Notes under the pieces: generated by a model
Told to the model about the DNA's origin: nothing
Seen by the model: only the letters and a program-made list of their open reading frames with translations
Databases searched by the model: none
Shown here: piece after piece, positions 16,284 to 25,257 of the stretch
How the letters are laid out: each line of letters starts with the position of its first letter
How positions within the stretch are numbered: the stretch's first letter is position 1
Made by a program: the position numbers and the translations under genes
Assembly (NCBI GenBank): GCA_934202005.1
Contig: CAKPXP010000002.1
Span: 1 to 64,000, forward strand
Direction of reading: 5' to 3'
Length of the DNA stretch: 64,000 nt
Source of the DNA: an uncultured Selenomonas sp.
Lineage (GTDB): Bacteria > Bacillota > Negativicutes > Selenomonadales > Selenomonadaceae

Positions 16284-17750
16284 TCACGAGATGATGCCGA
16301 GCCACTTCCAGTACGTATTCGTGAGCAGGAGGATCACGAGATAGGCGAGCACGGTGAGCGGGATGCCTGTCCTGATGAAGTCCTTGACCTCGAACGTCTC
16401 CGTACTGTACGCGATCATATTCTGCGGCGCGTTGACCGGCAGGATGAAGCCGAAGCAGATCGTGTATTGGAGGATCATCACCATGCCGACGACGTTGAGC
16501 GCCGTATGCTCCGCCGCGCCCTGCAGCACGGAGATGCAGATCGGGATCATCGCGGACGAAAGCGCCGTCGCGCTCGCGAACCCGAGATGGATGACGATGA
16601 GGAAGAGCGCCATCACGGCGATGATGGTGACGGCCGTCGCGTCATAGAGACTGAAATGCTGCACGATCTCCTGCGCGATCCACGCGCCCGCTTTCGTCGA
16701 GAGGATGGCCGAACCGAGGCTGATGCCGACGCCGAAGAGCATGAGCGTGCCCCAGCTGATGCGCGACTGCACTTCCTTCCACGTCATGATGCCGATGCCC
16801 GGCATCATCATGAGCGTGACTGCGACGATGGTCGTCGAGGACGTATCGAACGGATGGACGATCTTCTCCGTCGCCCAGAAGAAGAGCAGCACGACGGAGA
16901 TGATGAGCAGTTTCTTCTCATCGGACTTCATCGGGCCGAGCGCCGCGAGCTCCTGCGCGATCTTCTCACGTCCGCCCGCGATCTCCTTCATCTCCGGCGG
17001 CATGAGCTTCAAGAGGACGAAATAGAGCAAAGCGCTCATGATGATGGCGAACGGCGCGGCCGCGATGAACCAGTCGAGCCAGCTGATGGTCGTGCCGAGC
17101 TGTTTCTCGATGAAGCCGAGCGCGACCATGTTTTGTGCGGCTGCCGTCTTGATGCCGACGTTCCAGATGCTGTCCGCCTGCGCGACCGCGATGAGCATGA
17201 TGGCGGCGAGCTTGCTCTTCCGCGGCACGCCGAACACGGCGATGATGCCCATGACGATCGGCACCATGCACGAGACGCGCGCCGTCGTGCTCGGCACGAA
17301 GAAACTCAGCACGAATCCCGTGAAGATGACGCCCGCGAGCACATGGTTCGTCTTCGCGCCGATCTTCGAGAGGATGAAGAGCGCGATGCGCTTGTCAAGC
17401 CCTGTCTTCATCATGGCCGCCGCGATGAAGAGCGCCGCGCCGACGAGCGCGAGCGCCGTGCTCGAAAAGCCCGCGAGCGCCATCTTGAGCGCGCCCGACG
17501 TGCCGAGCATCTTCGACGGATTGCTCATGTTGGGCGCCGTGCCGAGCAGGAACGCCATGAGCGACATGATGATGCCGGACGAGACTGGATAGGAGACGGC
17601 CTCCGTCATCCAGATGACGACGGAAAAGACGAGAATCGCGAGCATGCGATGACCGGCCGTCGAGAGCTCCGGCGGCGTCGGCAGCGCCATGATGGCGATG
17701 AGCACGAGGATGCCGAGCGGCAACCCCATCAGCCCGATTTTCTTTTTCAT
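16284..17750 (-). CDS. DASS-family (SLC13/CitT-like) anion symporter
   Basis: A 488-residue transporter with about 12 hydrophobic segments. It contains the duplicated SSSxT-like features of divalent anion:sodium symporters: VPSTTARVSCMVPI in the first half, and NAPQNMIAYST with FGFILPVNAPQN in the second. Family members import or exchange C4-dicarboxylates, citrate, tartrate or sulfate. The related LysR remnant downstream suggests carboxylate-dependent control. The exact substrate is not readable. GAGGGATTC provides the ribosome site. Its long leader carries a terminator-like hairpin (17781-17808). Confidence 0.87.
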   Translation of the reverse strand: MKKKIGLMGLPLGILVLIAIMALPTPPELSTAGHRMLAILVFSVVIWMTEAVSYPVSSGIIMSLMAFLLGTAPNMSNPSKMLGTSGALKMALAGFSSTALALVGAALFIAAAMMKTGLDKRIALFILSKIGAKTNHVLAGVIFTGFVLSFFVPSTTARVSCMVPIVMGIIAVFGVPRKSKLAAIMLIAVAQADSIWNVGIKTAAAQNMVALGFIEKQLGTTISWLDWFIAAAPFAIIMSALLYFVLLKLMPPEMKEIAGGREKIAQELAALGPMKSDEKKLLIISVVLLFFWATEKIVHPFDTSSTTIVAVTLMMMPGIGIMTWKEVQSRISWGTLMLFGVGISLGSAILSTKAGAWIAQEIVQHFSLYDATAVTIIAVMALFLIVIHLGFASATALSSAMIPICISVLQGAAEHTALNVVGMVMILQYTICFGFILPVNAPQNMIAYSTETFEVKDFIRTGIPLTVLAYLVILLLTNTYWKWLGIIS

Positions 17751-17780
17751 GATGAATCCCTCCTGTGCAAAATATAGAAC

Positions 17781-17808
17781 AAAAAGCAGCCTTCGCGAGG
17801 AAGACTGC
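17781..17808 (-). terminator. Terminator-like hairpin in the DASS transporter leader
   Basis: On the minus strand GCAGTCTTC pairs with GAAGGCTGC around a 5-base loop (one G-U pair) and is followed directly by TTTTTGTTC. It lies between the promoter at 17893-17921 and the ATG at 17750, so it would act as an attenuator. Further short GC stems lie between it and the promoter. Confidence 0.6.
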
Positions 17809-17892
17809 TCAAAACACTCTGTTGCGATTGCAGCGCGTCGTTGCGCTTTTATGCTCTAGATGCATGTTTATTATATTGAATTTGATATGTTT

Positions 17893-17921
17893 AGTGTAAT
17901 CGCCGTCGCATAGATTGTCAA
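17893..17921 (-). promoter_or_regulatory. Promoter of the DASS transporter gene
   Basis: On the minus strand TTGACA (17921-17916), 17 bases and TACACT (17898-17893). This gives a leader of about 135 bases. The flanking AT-rich stretch (17860-17900) could hold a LysR site, but I cannot define one. Confidence 0.65.
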
Positions 17922-18008
17922 GGTGTAAAGCGAATAAATTTTCTTTCCTCTCCTGATGCGTCCTGCATTTGATATATCATAACGAGAATAGTTCTTTTTG
18001 AATTATCA

Positions 18009-18037
18009 TTGTCATAAAAATCGCACTAAGGTATAAT
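18009..18037 (+). promoter_or_regulatory. Promoter of the cydABDC operon
   Basis: TTGTCA (18009-18014), a 17-bp spacer and TATAAT (18032-18037), about 45 bases before the GGGAGG ribosome site of cydA. No FNR- or Rex-type palindrome was obvious. Confidence 0.75.
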
Positions 18038-18087
18038 GAAGATAGCCTCATCATGTTTTATCTTTTTACGCAAAGGGAGGGAATCCT

Positions 18088-19452
18088 ATGGAAGCATTGC
18101 TCTTGTCCCGATGGCAGTTTGCCATCACAACGGTCTACCACTTCCTCTTCGTCCCCGTGACGCTCGGCCTTTCCGTGTTCGTAGCGCTCTTGGAGACGTG
18201 CTATGTACGGACGCGGCGTCCGGCATGGAAGGCGGCTTGTCGGAAGCTCGTGAAGTTTTTCGGCACGCTGTTCGTCATCAATTTCTCCATGGGCGTCGTC
18301 ACCGGCATCGTGCAGGAGTTCCACTTCGGTATGAACTGGTCGGAGTATTCCCGCTTCATGGGCGATATCTTCGGCGCGCCGCTCGCGCTCGAGGCACTCA
18401 CTGCCTTTTTCCTTGAATCGACGATGCTCGGTGTCTGGCTCTTCGGCTGGGACCGTCTCTCCGAGCGTGCGCACTGCGTGACGATCTGGCTCGTCGCGCT
18501 CGCGAGCAATCTCTCCGCGTTCTGGATTCTCGTCGCGAACTCGTTCATGCAGCATCCCGTCGGCTATGCACTGCGAGGCGGGCGCGCGGAGATGACGGAT
18601 TTCTTTGCGCTCGTCACGAATCCCTATGTCGTGGGCGAGTATTCACATACCTTTTTCTCCGGCGTCGCGACGGCGGGCTTCGTCGTACTCGCTGTCTCGG
18701 CCTGGAAGGTGCTCCATGACGCCGCCTCGCGCGCCGCGTTCCGGCAGAGCCTCATGGCGGGAGCGCTCTTCCTGCTCGTGGGCCTTCTCGGCGCCGCGGG
18801 CAGCGGCCATCTGCACACGCAGTATCTCGCGCAGGCAAACCCGATGAAGCTCGCCTCGATGGAGGCGCTCTGGGAAACGGCGGATCCCGCGCCCTTCGCC
18901 ATCGTCGCGGACATTGACGAGCAGGCGCACGAGAACCGTGCGGAGCTCGAGGTGCCCGCGCTCTTCTCCTTCATGCTCTACAACCAGCCGGCAGGCGCGG
19001 TGCGCGGCATCAATGACCTGCAGGCCACGGCGGAGCAGCAGTACGGGCCTGGCGACTACCGGCCTGATGTCACGGGACTCTTCTGGAGCTTCCGCCTCAT
19101 GGTCGGCATCGGCGGTGCCATGATCGGCCTCGCTTTTTTGACGTTCCTCCTCGCGTGGAAGGGCGATCCCCTGCGCTTCCCCTGGCTCCTGCGCCTGATT
19201 CCCTGGCTGCTGCCGCTCGTCTATATCGTGAATTCCTGCGGCTGGTACGTCGCCGAGGCGGGACGCCAGCCCTGGATCGTCGTCGGCCTGCAAAAGACGG
19301 CGGAGGCTGTCTCGCCGAATCTTTCCGGCGCTGAGGTATGGCTCACGCTGCTCGGCTTCACGGTGACGTATCTGCTGCTCGCCGGTGTCGCGCTCTATCT
19401 TGCGTTCCGATTCATCAGGCATACGGTGATTTCTTATGAAGGGAGGGATTGA
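18088..19452 (+). CDS. cydA: Cytochrome bd quinol oxidase subunit I
   Basis: A 454-residue membrane protein that binds haems b558, b595 and d and oxidises quinol at high oxygen affinity. Characteristic features are RWQFAITTVYHFLFVPVTLG (distal haem His near residue 18), NFSMGVVTGIVQEFHFGMNW, and GRQPW at the end of the Q loop. The Q loop is short, as in most non-enterobacterial enzymes. GGGAGG lies 8 bases before the ATG. The stop codon is 2 bases before the cydB ATG, so translation is coupled. In an anaerobe this oxidase mainly removes oxygen and supports microaerobic respiration. Confidence 0.97.
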   Translation: MEALLLSRWQFAITTVYHFLFVPVTLGLSVFVALLETCYVRTRRPAWKAACRKLVKFFGTLFVINFSMGVVTGIVQEFHFGMNWSEYSRFMGDIFGAPLALEALTAFFLESTMLGVWLFGWDRLSERAHCVTIWLVALASNLSAFWILVANSFMQHPVGYALRGGRAEMTDFFALVTNPYVVGEYSHTFFSGVATAGFVVLAVSAWKVLHDAASRAAFRQSLMAGALFLLVGLLGAAGSGHLHTQYLAQANPMKLASMEALWETADPAPFAIVADIDEQAHENRAELEVPALFSFMLYNQPAGAVRGINDLQATAEQQYGPGDYRPDVTGLFWSFRLMVGIGGAMIGLAFLTFLLAWKGDPLRFPWLLRLIPWLLPLVYIVNSCGWYVAEAGRQPWIVVGLQKTAEAVSPNLSGAEVWLTLLGFTVTYLLLAGVALYLAFRFIRHTVISYEGRD

Positions 19453-19454
19453 CG

Positions 19455-20468
19455 ATGGATCTTCATATTGTATGGTTCATCCTCATCGTCGTGCTTTTTA
19501 CCGGCTTCTTCATTCTCGAGGGCTTCGACTACGGCGTCGGCGGACTGCTGCCCTTCCTCTCGCGCGGAGACCGCGACCGCTCGATGATCCTGCGCACGAT
19601 CACGCCGGTCTGGGACGGCAACGAGGTCTGGATGATCACGGCGGGCGGCGCGCTCTTCGCTTCGTTCCCGCACGTCTACGCGACGATGTTCTCGACGTTC
19701 TACCTCGCGCTGTTTCTGATGCTCTTCGCGCTCATCCTGCGCGGCGTGGCGTTCGAGTTCCGCGGGCGGCGCGAGACGTCCGCCTGGCGCCATTTCTGGG
19801 AGGGATGCATCGCCTTCGGCAGCATCCTGCCGGCGATTCTCTGGGGTGTCGCCGTCACGGATCTCCTCCGCGGCCTGCCCATCAATGACAAGATGATCTA
19901 TACGGGCGGCTTCCTCGACCTCCTGAGCCTCTACTCCATCGTCGGCGGCCTCACGTTCCTTTTCGTCTTCCTCTACCACGGCGCATCGTTTCTGACACTG
20001 CGCCTCGCGGAGCCGCGCCTCGTCGAGCGGGCGCGTGCGCTCGGAAAGACCGTCGGACGCATCGCCATCGGCCTCTTCGCGCTCTGCCTGGTGCTGACGT
20101 ATGTTGAGACGGATCTTTTCACGCGGCCGCTCGCCGTCCTCGCGCTCGTGTGCGCCGCCGTGTTTTTCGTGCTCGCCAATGTCCTGCTCGCACACAAGCG
20201 GGACGGCGCGAGCTTCGCTCTCTCCTCGCTCGCGATTGCCCTGACGACGGTCGGCTTCTTCGCGGGGCTTTTCCCGCGGCTCATGGTCTCGAGCATTCAT
20301 CCCGCATACAGCCTGACCATCGAGAACGCCGCGTCCTCGCCGTACACGCTCTCCGTCATGACGGTCGTCGCGTGCATTTTCGTTCCCATCGTCCTCCTCT
20401 ACCAGCTCTGGGCCTACCGCCTGTTCCGCAGGCGCGTGACCGCGCAGGATGCCGAAGAGGAATATTGA
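19455..20468 (+). CDS. cydB: Cytochrome bd quinol oxidase subunit II
   Basis: A 337-residue partner of CydA with 8-9 membrane helices. It carries the family motifs ILEGFDYGVGGLLPFL and TPVWDGNEVWMITAGGALFASFP near the N terminus. ATG 19455 follows a GGGAGGG site inside the end of cydA; a TTG six bases upstream is less likely. Structural and assembly partner only, with no haem ligands expected. No CydX-sized ORF is seen after it: the next gene, cydD, starts 10 bases downstream. Confidence 0.96.
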   Translation: MDLHIVWFILIVVLFTGFFILEGFDYGVGGLLPFLSRGDRDRSMILRTITPVWDGNEVWMITAGGALFASFPHVYATMFSTFYLALFLMLFALILRGVAFEFRGRRETSAWRHFWEGCIAFGSILPAILWGVAVTDLLRGLPINDKMIYTGGFLDLLSLYSIVGGLTFLFVFLYHGASFLTLRLAEPRLVERARALGKTVGRIAIGLFALCLVLTYVETDLFTRPLAVLALVCAAVFFVLANVLLAHKRDGASFALSSLAIALTTVGFFAGLFPRLMVSSIHPAYSLTIENAASSPYTLSVMTVVACIFVPIVLLYQLWAYRLFRRRVTAQDAEEEY

Positions 20469-20478
20469 TTCCGACGCT

Positions 20479-22176
20479 ATGAAAAAGATACCTTGGCTTT
20501 TCTCCACGCTGCGCACCGCCAGGCGGCAGAGCAGCATGCTCCTCGCGCTCGAGGCGCTGCGGGCGCTTGCGCTCCTTGCGGGCGCGTACCTCACAGCACG
20601 TTGGCTCGACGCTGTTTTCCTGCGGGGCGCACAGCCAGGCGATACAGCACCAGTCCTCCTGGTGCTGTTTTTCGTCATGGGCGCGGCCGCAGGCGCAAGA
20701 CGCGAGGAGACGCGCCTGCTCGCGCGCCTCTCCGCCGCCTCGCGCCTGCGCGTGCGCGCCGCGCTGCACGCGCGCCTGCTCGCACCGAATGCCGCGGCGG
20801 AGGCGCCTGTCCTGCCGCTCGCGCTCGAGGCTGTGGACGCGCTCGACCTCTGGTTCTCGCGCGTCATGCCCCTGCTGCTCTCGCTCATCTGCGTCGTGCC
20901 CCTGACGCTTGCAGCAGCCTGCGCCTGCGATCCGCTCACGGCGGGGCTGCTGCTGCTCACGCTGCCCGTCGCGCCGTTCCTGCTCTATCTCATCGGCCGC
21001 GTGACGAGGGAAGCGAGCCAGATGCAATGGCAGCGCATGGAGGCGCTCACAGAGGCGTTCGGCGAGCTGCTGCGCGCGCTGCCGACGCTCAAGCTGTTCG
21101 GACGTGCCGCAGCGCATCGCGCGGAGGTCACGTGCCTCAGCGATGCCTTTTCCCAGGCGGCGCTGCGTGTCCTGCAGCTCGCCTTCGTCTCCGCGTTCGC
21201 GCTCGAGCTCATCACGACGCTCTCCATCGCCATCGTCGCCGTGAGCATCGGCCTGCGCCTGCTCTACGGGCAGATTGCGTTCGAGACGGCGTTCTTCCTC
21301 CTCCTCATCACGCCGGAGTTCTTCCAGCCGCTGCGGCAGGCGGGCACGGCATTCCACAGCGCCATGACGGCCCAGACGGCGGAGGCATCGTTGCGCCGGT
21401 TGCTCGCGCCCACCCGCGCTAACGAGGCCGGAGGCGATATCCTGCAAAGCGCGCGAGAGGCGCGCCTTGCGATGGGAAGCGCGGCAGGAACGCGGCAGGC
21501 GGACATCCCCGCCTCACAAGAGACGGACGCCGCACCGACGGTACTCATCCGCACGCTCACCTACACCTATCCGCACCATCCACTGCCCGCCCTCGCGGGG
21601 CGCTCGCTCGTACTCCCCGCGGGGACGATGACGGCGGTCACGGGCCCGTCCGGCTGCGGGAAATCGACGCTGCTCCTCACGCTTGCGGGACTCTGCGCCC
21701 CCTACGAGGGCAGCATCACCATCGCGGGGCGCGAGCTCTCCTCACTCCCATGCGCCGCGCGCACACGCCTCATCAGCTATGTGCCGCAGGAGCCTCATAT
21801 CTTCAGCGGCACGCTCGCGGAGAACATCGCGCTCTTCGCTGCGCCTGACGCGCACCGTCTCGCCGACGCCCGCCGCGCTGCCGCGCTCGATGCCGCGGCG
21901 GGTGTCCCCTGGGAGAACAGCCAGCAGTTCGGCGCGGGCGGCGCCGGTCTCTCCGAGGGACAGAAGAAGCGTCTCGGTCTCGCCCGCGCGTTCTACCAGA
22001 ACCGTCCGCTCGTGCTGCTCGATGAGCCGACAGCGACGCTCGACCGTGCCGCAGCCGCACGCGTGCGCGCCGCCCTGCGGCAATACCTCGCGGGCAAGAC
22101 CGTGCTCATCGCGACGCACGACGCGGCACTGCTCGCGCTCGCGGATCACCGCATCGACTGGGAGGTATCACCATGA
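20479..22176 (+). CDS. cydD: Thiol/haem exporter subunit CydD (ABC, fused permease-ATPase)
   Basis: A 565-residue half-transporter with six N-terminal membrane helices and a C-terminal ATPase (Walker A GPSGCGKSTLLL near 390, signature GLSEGQKKRLGLARA near 490, Walker B PLVLLDEPTATLD). CydDC exports cysteine and glutathione or moves haem, and is needed for cytochrome bd assembly, which fits its place after cydAB. A 60-residue linker before the ATPase is variable in sequence. The start is uncertain: ATG 20479 has only a distant AGAGGAA, and ATG 20449 inside cydB is the alternative. The ATGA overlap with cydC indicates coupled translation. Confidence 0.93.
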   Translation: MKKIPWLFSTLRTARRQSSMLLALEALRALALLAGAYLTARWLDAVFLRGAQPGDTAPVLLVLFFVMGAAAGARREETRLLARLSAASRLRVRAALHARLLAPNAAAEAPVLPLALEAVDALDLWFSRVMPLLLSLICVVPLTLAAACACDPLTAGLLLLTLPVAPFLLYLIGRVTREASQMQWQRMEALTEAFGELLRALPTLKLFGRAAAHRAEVTCLSDAFSQAALRVLQLAFVSAFALELITTLSIAIVAVSIGLRLLYGQIAFETAFFLLLITPEFFQPLRQAGTAFHSAMTAQTAEASLRRLLAPTRANEAGGDILQSAREARLAMGSAAGTRQADIPASQETDAAPTVLIRTLTYTYPHHPLPALAGRSLVLPAGTMTAVTGPSGCGKSTLLLTLAGLCAPYEGSITIAGRELSSLPCAARTRLISYVPQEPHIFSGTLAENIALFAAPDAHRLADARRAAALDAAAGVPWENSQQFGAGGAGLSEGQKKRLGLARAFYQNRPLVLLDEPTATLDRAAAARVRAALRQYLAGKTVLIATHDAALLALADHRIDWEVSP

Positions 22177-23810
22177 CCTGCCTTTTGCGCCTGCTCTCGC
22201 TCGTGCCGCCCTGCACGCTCGCACCAGTGCTGCTCGTGAGCCTGCTCTCACTCGCGCTCGGCATCGGGCTCCTCGGTGCCTCGGCGTGGCTCATCGCGAG
22301 CGCCGCCCTCGAGCCGCCGCTCTACACGCTCGCCATCGGCATCACCTGTGTCCGCGCCTGCGGCCTCGGACGCTCCGTATTCCGCTATCTCGAGCGGTTC
22401 CTCTCGCACCGCGCCGCCTTTTCCGGCCTCACGCGCATCCGCCTCGCCCTCTTCGACCGCGCCGCTGCGCTGCTGCCGCTCGCCGCGGGACCAGCCCGGC
22501 AGGGCGCGTTCCTCTACGACCTGCTCACGGGCGCGGACGCGCTGCGTGACTTCTTCGTGCGCGCGCTCCTGCCGCCCGTCGCCGTCGGCAGCGCGACGGG
22601 CCTCCTCGCGGCGCTGCTCGCACGCCTGCTCGGCGCCAGCGGCTTGCTGCTGCCGCTGCTCTTCGCGCTGCGTCTCTGCCTGCCGCTCGTCGCGGAGAAG
22701 AATGGGGAGCAGCAGCGCCGCGCCCACGGCGGCGCCTACCGCTCCCTGCTGCTCGACATGACGGAGGGCCGCGCGGAGCTCGCCGCCGCGGACAGCCGCC
22801 CCGCCTGCGCGCGCCTGACATCGTCCGCGCGCGCACTGCTCGCGTCTGACTGCCGCGCGGCCTGCCGGGCAGCGGACGCGGACGCACGCGCGGCGATCAT
22901 GGACGCCGTACTGCTGCTCCTGCTCCTCGCGCTGCTCGCGCCGCACGTGAGTGCAGGCGACATCTCAGGCGTCACGCTCGCCGTCCTCCTGCTCGTACTG
23001 CAGGCCCTCCTCAGTGCCTGGGGCACACTGCCGGACGCCATGCGCCAGCTGCGGCAGAGCCTCGCCGCTGCACGCCGCCTGCTGCCGGATGCCGCGGAAC
23101 CCACGGCAGAGCGGCCGACCGGCAGCCAGCCAGCAGCCCCCGCAACACAGAGGGCACGCGGCACCATCCTGCTGCGCGCCGCGCACCTCTCCTTCGCCTA
23201 TCCCGGCCGCGCGCCCGTCTTCTCTGATCTCTCCTTCACACTGCGGCGCGGCGAGCATACAGCCATCGTCGGCGCGAGCGGCGCGGGCAAGACGACGCTT
23301 GCCTTGCTCCTGCTCGGCGTCTGGCCGCCCGTGCACGGTACGCTTGCTCTCGGCGGCACCCCCTACCCGGCGCTGCCGCCCGCCGCCATCACACGCGCCA
23401 TCGCCGCGCTGCCGCAGGGCTCCGTGCTCTTTTACCACTCCATCCGCGAGAACTTCCGCCGCTACCGCCCGCACGCATCCGCGGCGGACATCCGCGCGGC
23501 ACTCCGCACAGCTTGCCTGGAGGACGTCGTCCGCGCCCTCCCGGGCGGCATCGACGCGCCGCTCGGCCCCGATGCCTGCCATCTCTCCGGCGGCCAGCGC
23601 TGCCGCCTGCTCACCGCTCTCGCGCTCGCGGGCGACGAGCCTGTCCTCCTGCTCGACGAGCCGACGGCAGGCCTCGACGCCGCCACCGCCGCGCGCCTGC
23701 TCGACGCGCTCTTCGCCCACGCGAAAGCCACGGGGCGGACGCTCCTCGTCATCACGCACGCACGCGCCATCCTCCCGCGCTTTGCGCAGGTTCTCTCCCT
23801 TTCCCCTTGA
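22173..23810 (+). CDS. cydC: Thiol/haem exporter subunit CydC (ABC, fused permease-ATPase)
   Basis: A 545-residue partner of CydD. The membrane part is very Ala/Leu-rich. The ATPase has GASGAGKTTLALLLLG, signature HLSGGQRCRLLTALALA and Walker B PVLLLDEPTAGLD. A GGGAGG site lies inside the end of cydD. GC content and codon bias here (many GCG/CGC/CTC) are the highest in the window. No terminator follows: the -35 of the downstream trpS leader overlaps its TGA, so read-through into the T-box is likely. Confidence 0.93.
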   Translation: MTCLLRLLSLVPPCTLAPVLLVSLLSLALGIGLLGASAWLIASAALEPPLYTLAIGITCVRACGLGRSVFRYLERFLSHRAAFSGLTRIRLALFDRAAALLPLAAGPARQGAFLYDLLTGADALRDFFVRALLPPVAVGSATGLLAALLARLLGASGLLLPLLFALRLCLPLVAEKNGEQQRRAHGGAYRSLLLDMTEGRAELAAADSRPACARLTSSARALLASDCRAACRAADADARAAIMDAVLLLLLLALLAPHVSAGDISGVTLAVLLLVLQALLSAWGTLPDAMRQLRQSLAAARRLLPDAAEPTAERPTGSQPAAPATQRARGTILLRAAHLSFAYPGRAPVFSDLSFTLRRGEHTAIVGASGAGKTTLALLLLGVWPPVHGTLALGGTPYPALPPAAITRAIAALPQGSVLFYHSIRENFRRYRPHASAADIRAALRTACLEDVVRALPGGIDAPLGPDACHLSGGQRCRLLTALALAGDEPVLLLDEPTAGLDAATAARLLDALFAHAKATGRTLLVITHARAILPRFAQVLSLSP

Positions 23811-23835
23811 CACAGGACGCCCGCTGTGCTATCCT
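23807..23835 (+). promoter_or_regulatory. Promoter of the T-box-trpS unit
   Basis: TTGACA (23807-23812), 17 bases and TATCCT (23830-23835). The -35 shares the TGA stop codon of cydC (23808-23810). Confidence 0.8.
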
Positions 23836-23841
23836 CAACGT

Positions 23842-24106
23842 GATTAGAAACCTATGAAGCGAGAAGATGGATAGTACCGCCCCCGAAGAGAGTCCGCGTT
23901 GCTGCGAGCGGATGCGGCGGCTGTCCGGATGGGTCGCCGAGGGCGCACGGAAAGGCGGTTTCCCGCCGAGTATGCTGCGACGTCTGGCCCGCGTGAGCGG
24001 TCGGGGACGCACTGCGTCCCATGAGCGCATGGATGTTCCATGAAACAGGGTGGCACCGCGAAGATTTTCGTCCCTGACAGGATTCGTACTGTCAGGGGCT
24101 TTTTCA
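23842..24106 (+). promoter_or_regulatory. T-box riboswitch, tryptophan class, controlling trpS
   Basis: The T-box core AGGGTGGCACCGCG (24047-24060) is perfect. The TGGC bulge would pair with the 3' GCCA of tRNA-Trp, which has discriminator G. Upstream, an AGTA element (about 23873) and a large GC-rich Stem I resemble the usual specifier architecture. TGG at 23930-23932 on its 3' side is the best specifier (Trp codon). The competing terminator is CCCTGACAG/CTGTCAGGG plus CTTTTT (24072-24105). Uncharged tRNA-Trp would favour antitermination and expression of trpS. Confidence 0.93.
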
Positions 24107-24140
24107 TACCTGCTCCTGACAATCATGAGGAGGAACCATC

Positions 24141-25154
24141 ATGGCAGAAGAAGCAAAAGACACGAAAAAGATCATCCTTTCCGGCATCCAGCCGACGGGC
24201 GTCTTCACGCTCGGTAACTATCTCGGCGCCGTCAAGAGCTGGAAGGATCTGCAGGAGGAGTACCTCTGCTACTATTTCATCGCCGACCTCCACTCCCTCA
24301 CGATCCACATCGACCCGGCCAAGCGCCGCGCGCAGACGCGCGAGGCGTTCGCGCTGCTCCTCGCCTGCGGCATCGACCCGGAGAAGAGCCTCGTCTTCGT
24401 CCAGAGCCACAACAAGTGCCACGCGGAGATGGGCTGGATCATGGACTGCTGCTCCCTGTTCGGCGAGCTCTCGCGCATGACGCAGTTCAAGGACAAGAGC
24501 GCGAAGCACCCTGACAACATCAATGCCGGCCTCTTCACCTACCCCGCGCTCATGGCAGGCGACATCCTGCTCTACCAGGCGGACTATGTGCCGGTCGGCG
24601 CGGACCAGACGCAGCACCTCGAGTTCACACGCGACGTCGCGACGCGCTTCAACCACACCTACGGCGAGGTGTTCAAGCTGCCCGAGGGCTATTTCCCGAA
24701 GGCCGGTGCACGCGTCATGAGCCTGCAGGATCCGACGAGCAAGATGAGCAAGTCCGACACGAACCCGAAGGCGACCATCTCCATTCTCGACGACGAGAAA
24801 ACCATCCTGAAGAAATTCAAGAGCGCCGTCACGGACAGCGAGGCGGAGGTCTGCTACCGCGAGGGCAAGGATGGCATCAACAACCTCATGACCATCTACG
24901 CCGCCATCACGCACAAGACGATGGAGGACATCACGCGCGAGTTCGCGGGCAAGGGCTACGGCGATTTCAAGACGGCCGTCGGCGAGGCTGTCGCTGAGGA
25001 GCTCCGCCCCATCCGCGAGCGCTTCGCAGCGCTTATGGAGGATCGCGCCTACCTCGACGAGGAGATGAAAAAGGGCGCTGAGCGCGCGGCGAAGATCGCC
25101 AGCAAGACGCTCACGAAGGTCAAGAAACGCGTTGGCCTGCTGCTCGAGAAATAA
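24141..25154 (+). CDS. trpS: Tryptophan-tRNA ligase
   Basis: A 337-residue class I synthetase that charges tRNA-Trp. It has the HIGH-like region as GIQPTGVFTLGNYLGAVKSW, ADLHSLT, and KMSKSD near residue 203. AGGAGGAACC precedes the ATG. Length matches bacterial TrpRS, and the upstream T-box gives the expected feedback. A weak hairpin plus ATCTTTTTG at about 25157-25188 may be its terminator. Confidence 0.97.
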   Translation: MAEEAKDTKKIILSGIQPTGVFTLGNYLGAVKSWKDLQEEYLCYYFIADLHSLTIHIDPAKRRAQTREAFALLLACGIDPEKSLVFVQSHNKCHAEMGWIMDCCSLFGELSRMTQFKDKSAKHPDNINAGLFTYPALMAGDILLYQADYVPVGADQTQHLEFTRDVATRFNHTYGEVFKLPEGYFPKAGARVMSLQDPTSKMSKSDTNPKATISILDDEKTILKKFKSAVTDSEAEVCYREGKDGINNLMTIYAAITHKTMEDITREFAGKGYGDFKTAVGEAVAEELRPIRERFAALMEDRAYLDEEMKKGAERAAKIASKTLTKVKKRVGLLLEK

Positions 25155-25201
25155 GGCGCGTCTACAAAGACGGATGCGCATCTTTTTGCGGCAAAGCGTG
25201 C

Positions 25202-25254
25202 AATTCCCCCCCGGTCGTGGCATAATGAAGATATGTCACGACCGAGGGGGAATT
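25202..25254. promoter_or_regulatory. 18-bp inverted repeat spanning promoter and ribosome site of the AEC carrier
   Basis: The left arm is AATTCCCCCCCGGTCGTG (25202-25219) and the right arm CACGACCGAGGGGGAATT (25237-25254), with 17 of 18 positions matching around a 17-base spacer. The spacer contains CATAAT (25221-25226), a possible -10 with GTGCAA 17 bases upstream. The right arm contains the GAGGGGG ribosome site. Read-through RNA from trpS would hide this site in a stem, while a transcript starting inside the spacer would not. A regulator-binding operator is the alternative. Confidence 0.65.
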
Positions 25255-25257
25255 TTC

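Noticed and set aside
23811..24140. Small open frames over the trpS leader.
   Set aside because: The region is fully accounted for by the T-box structure and terminator.
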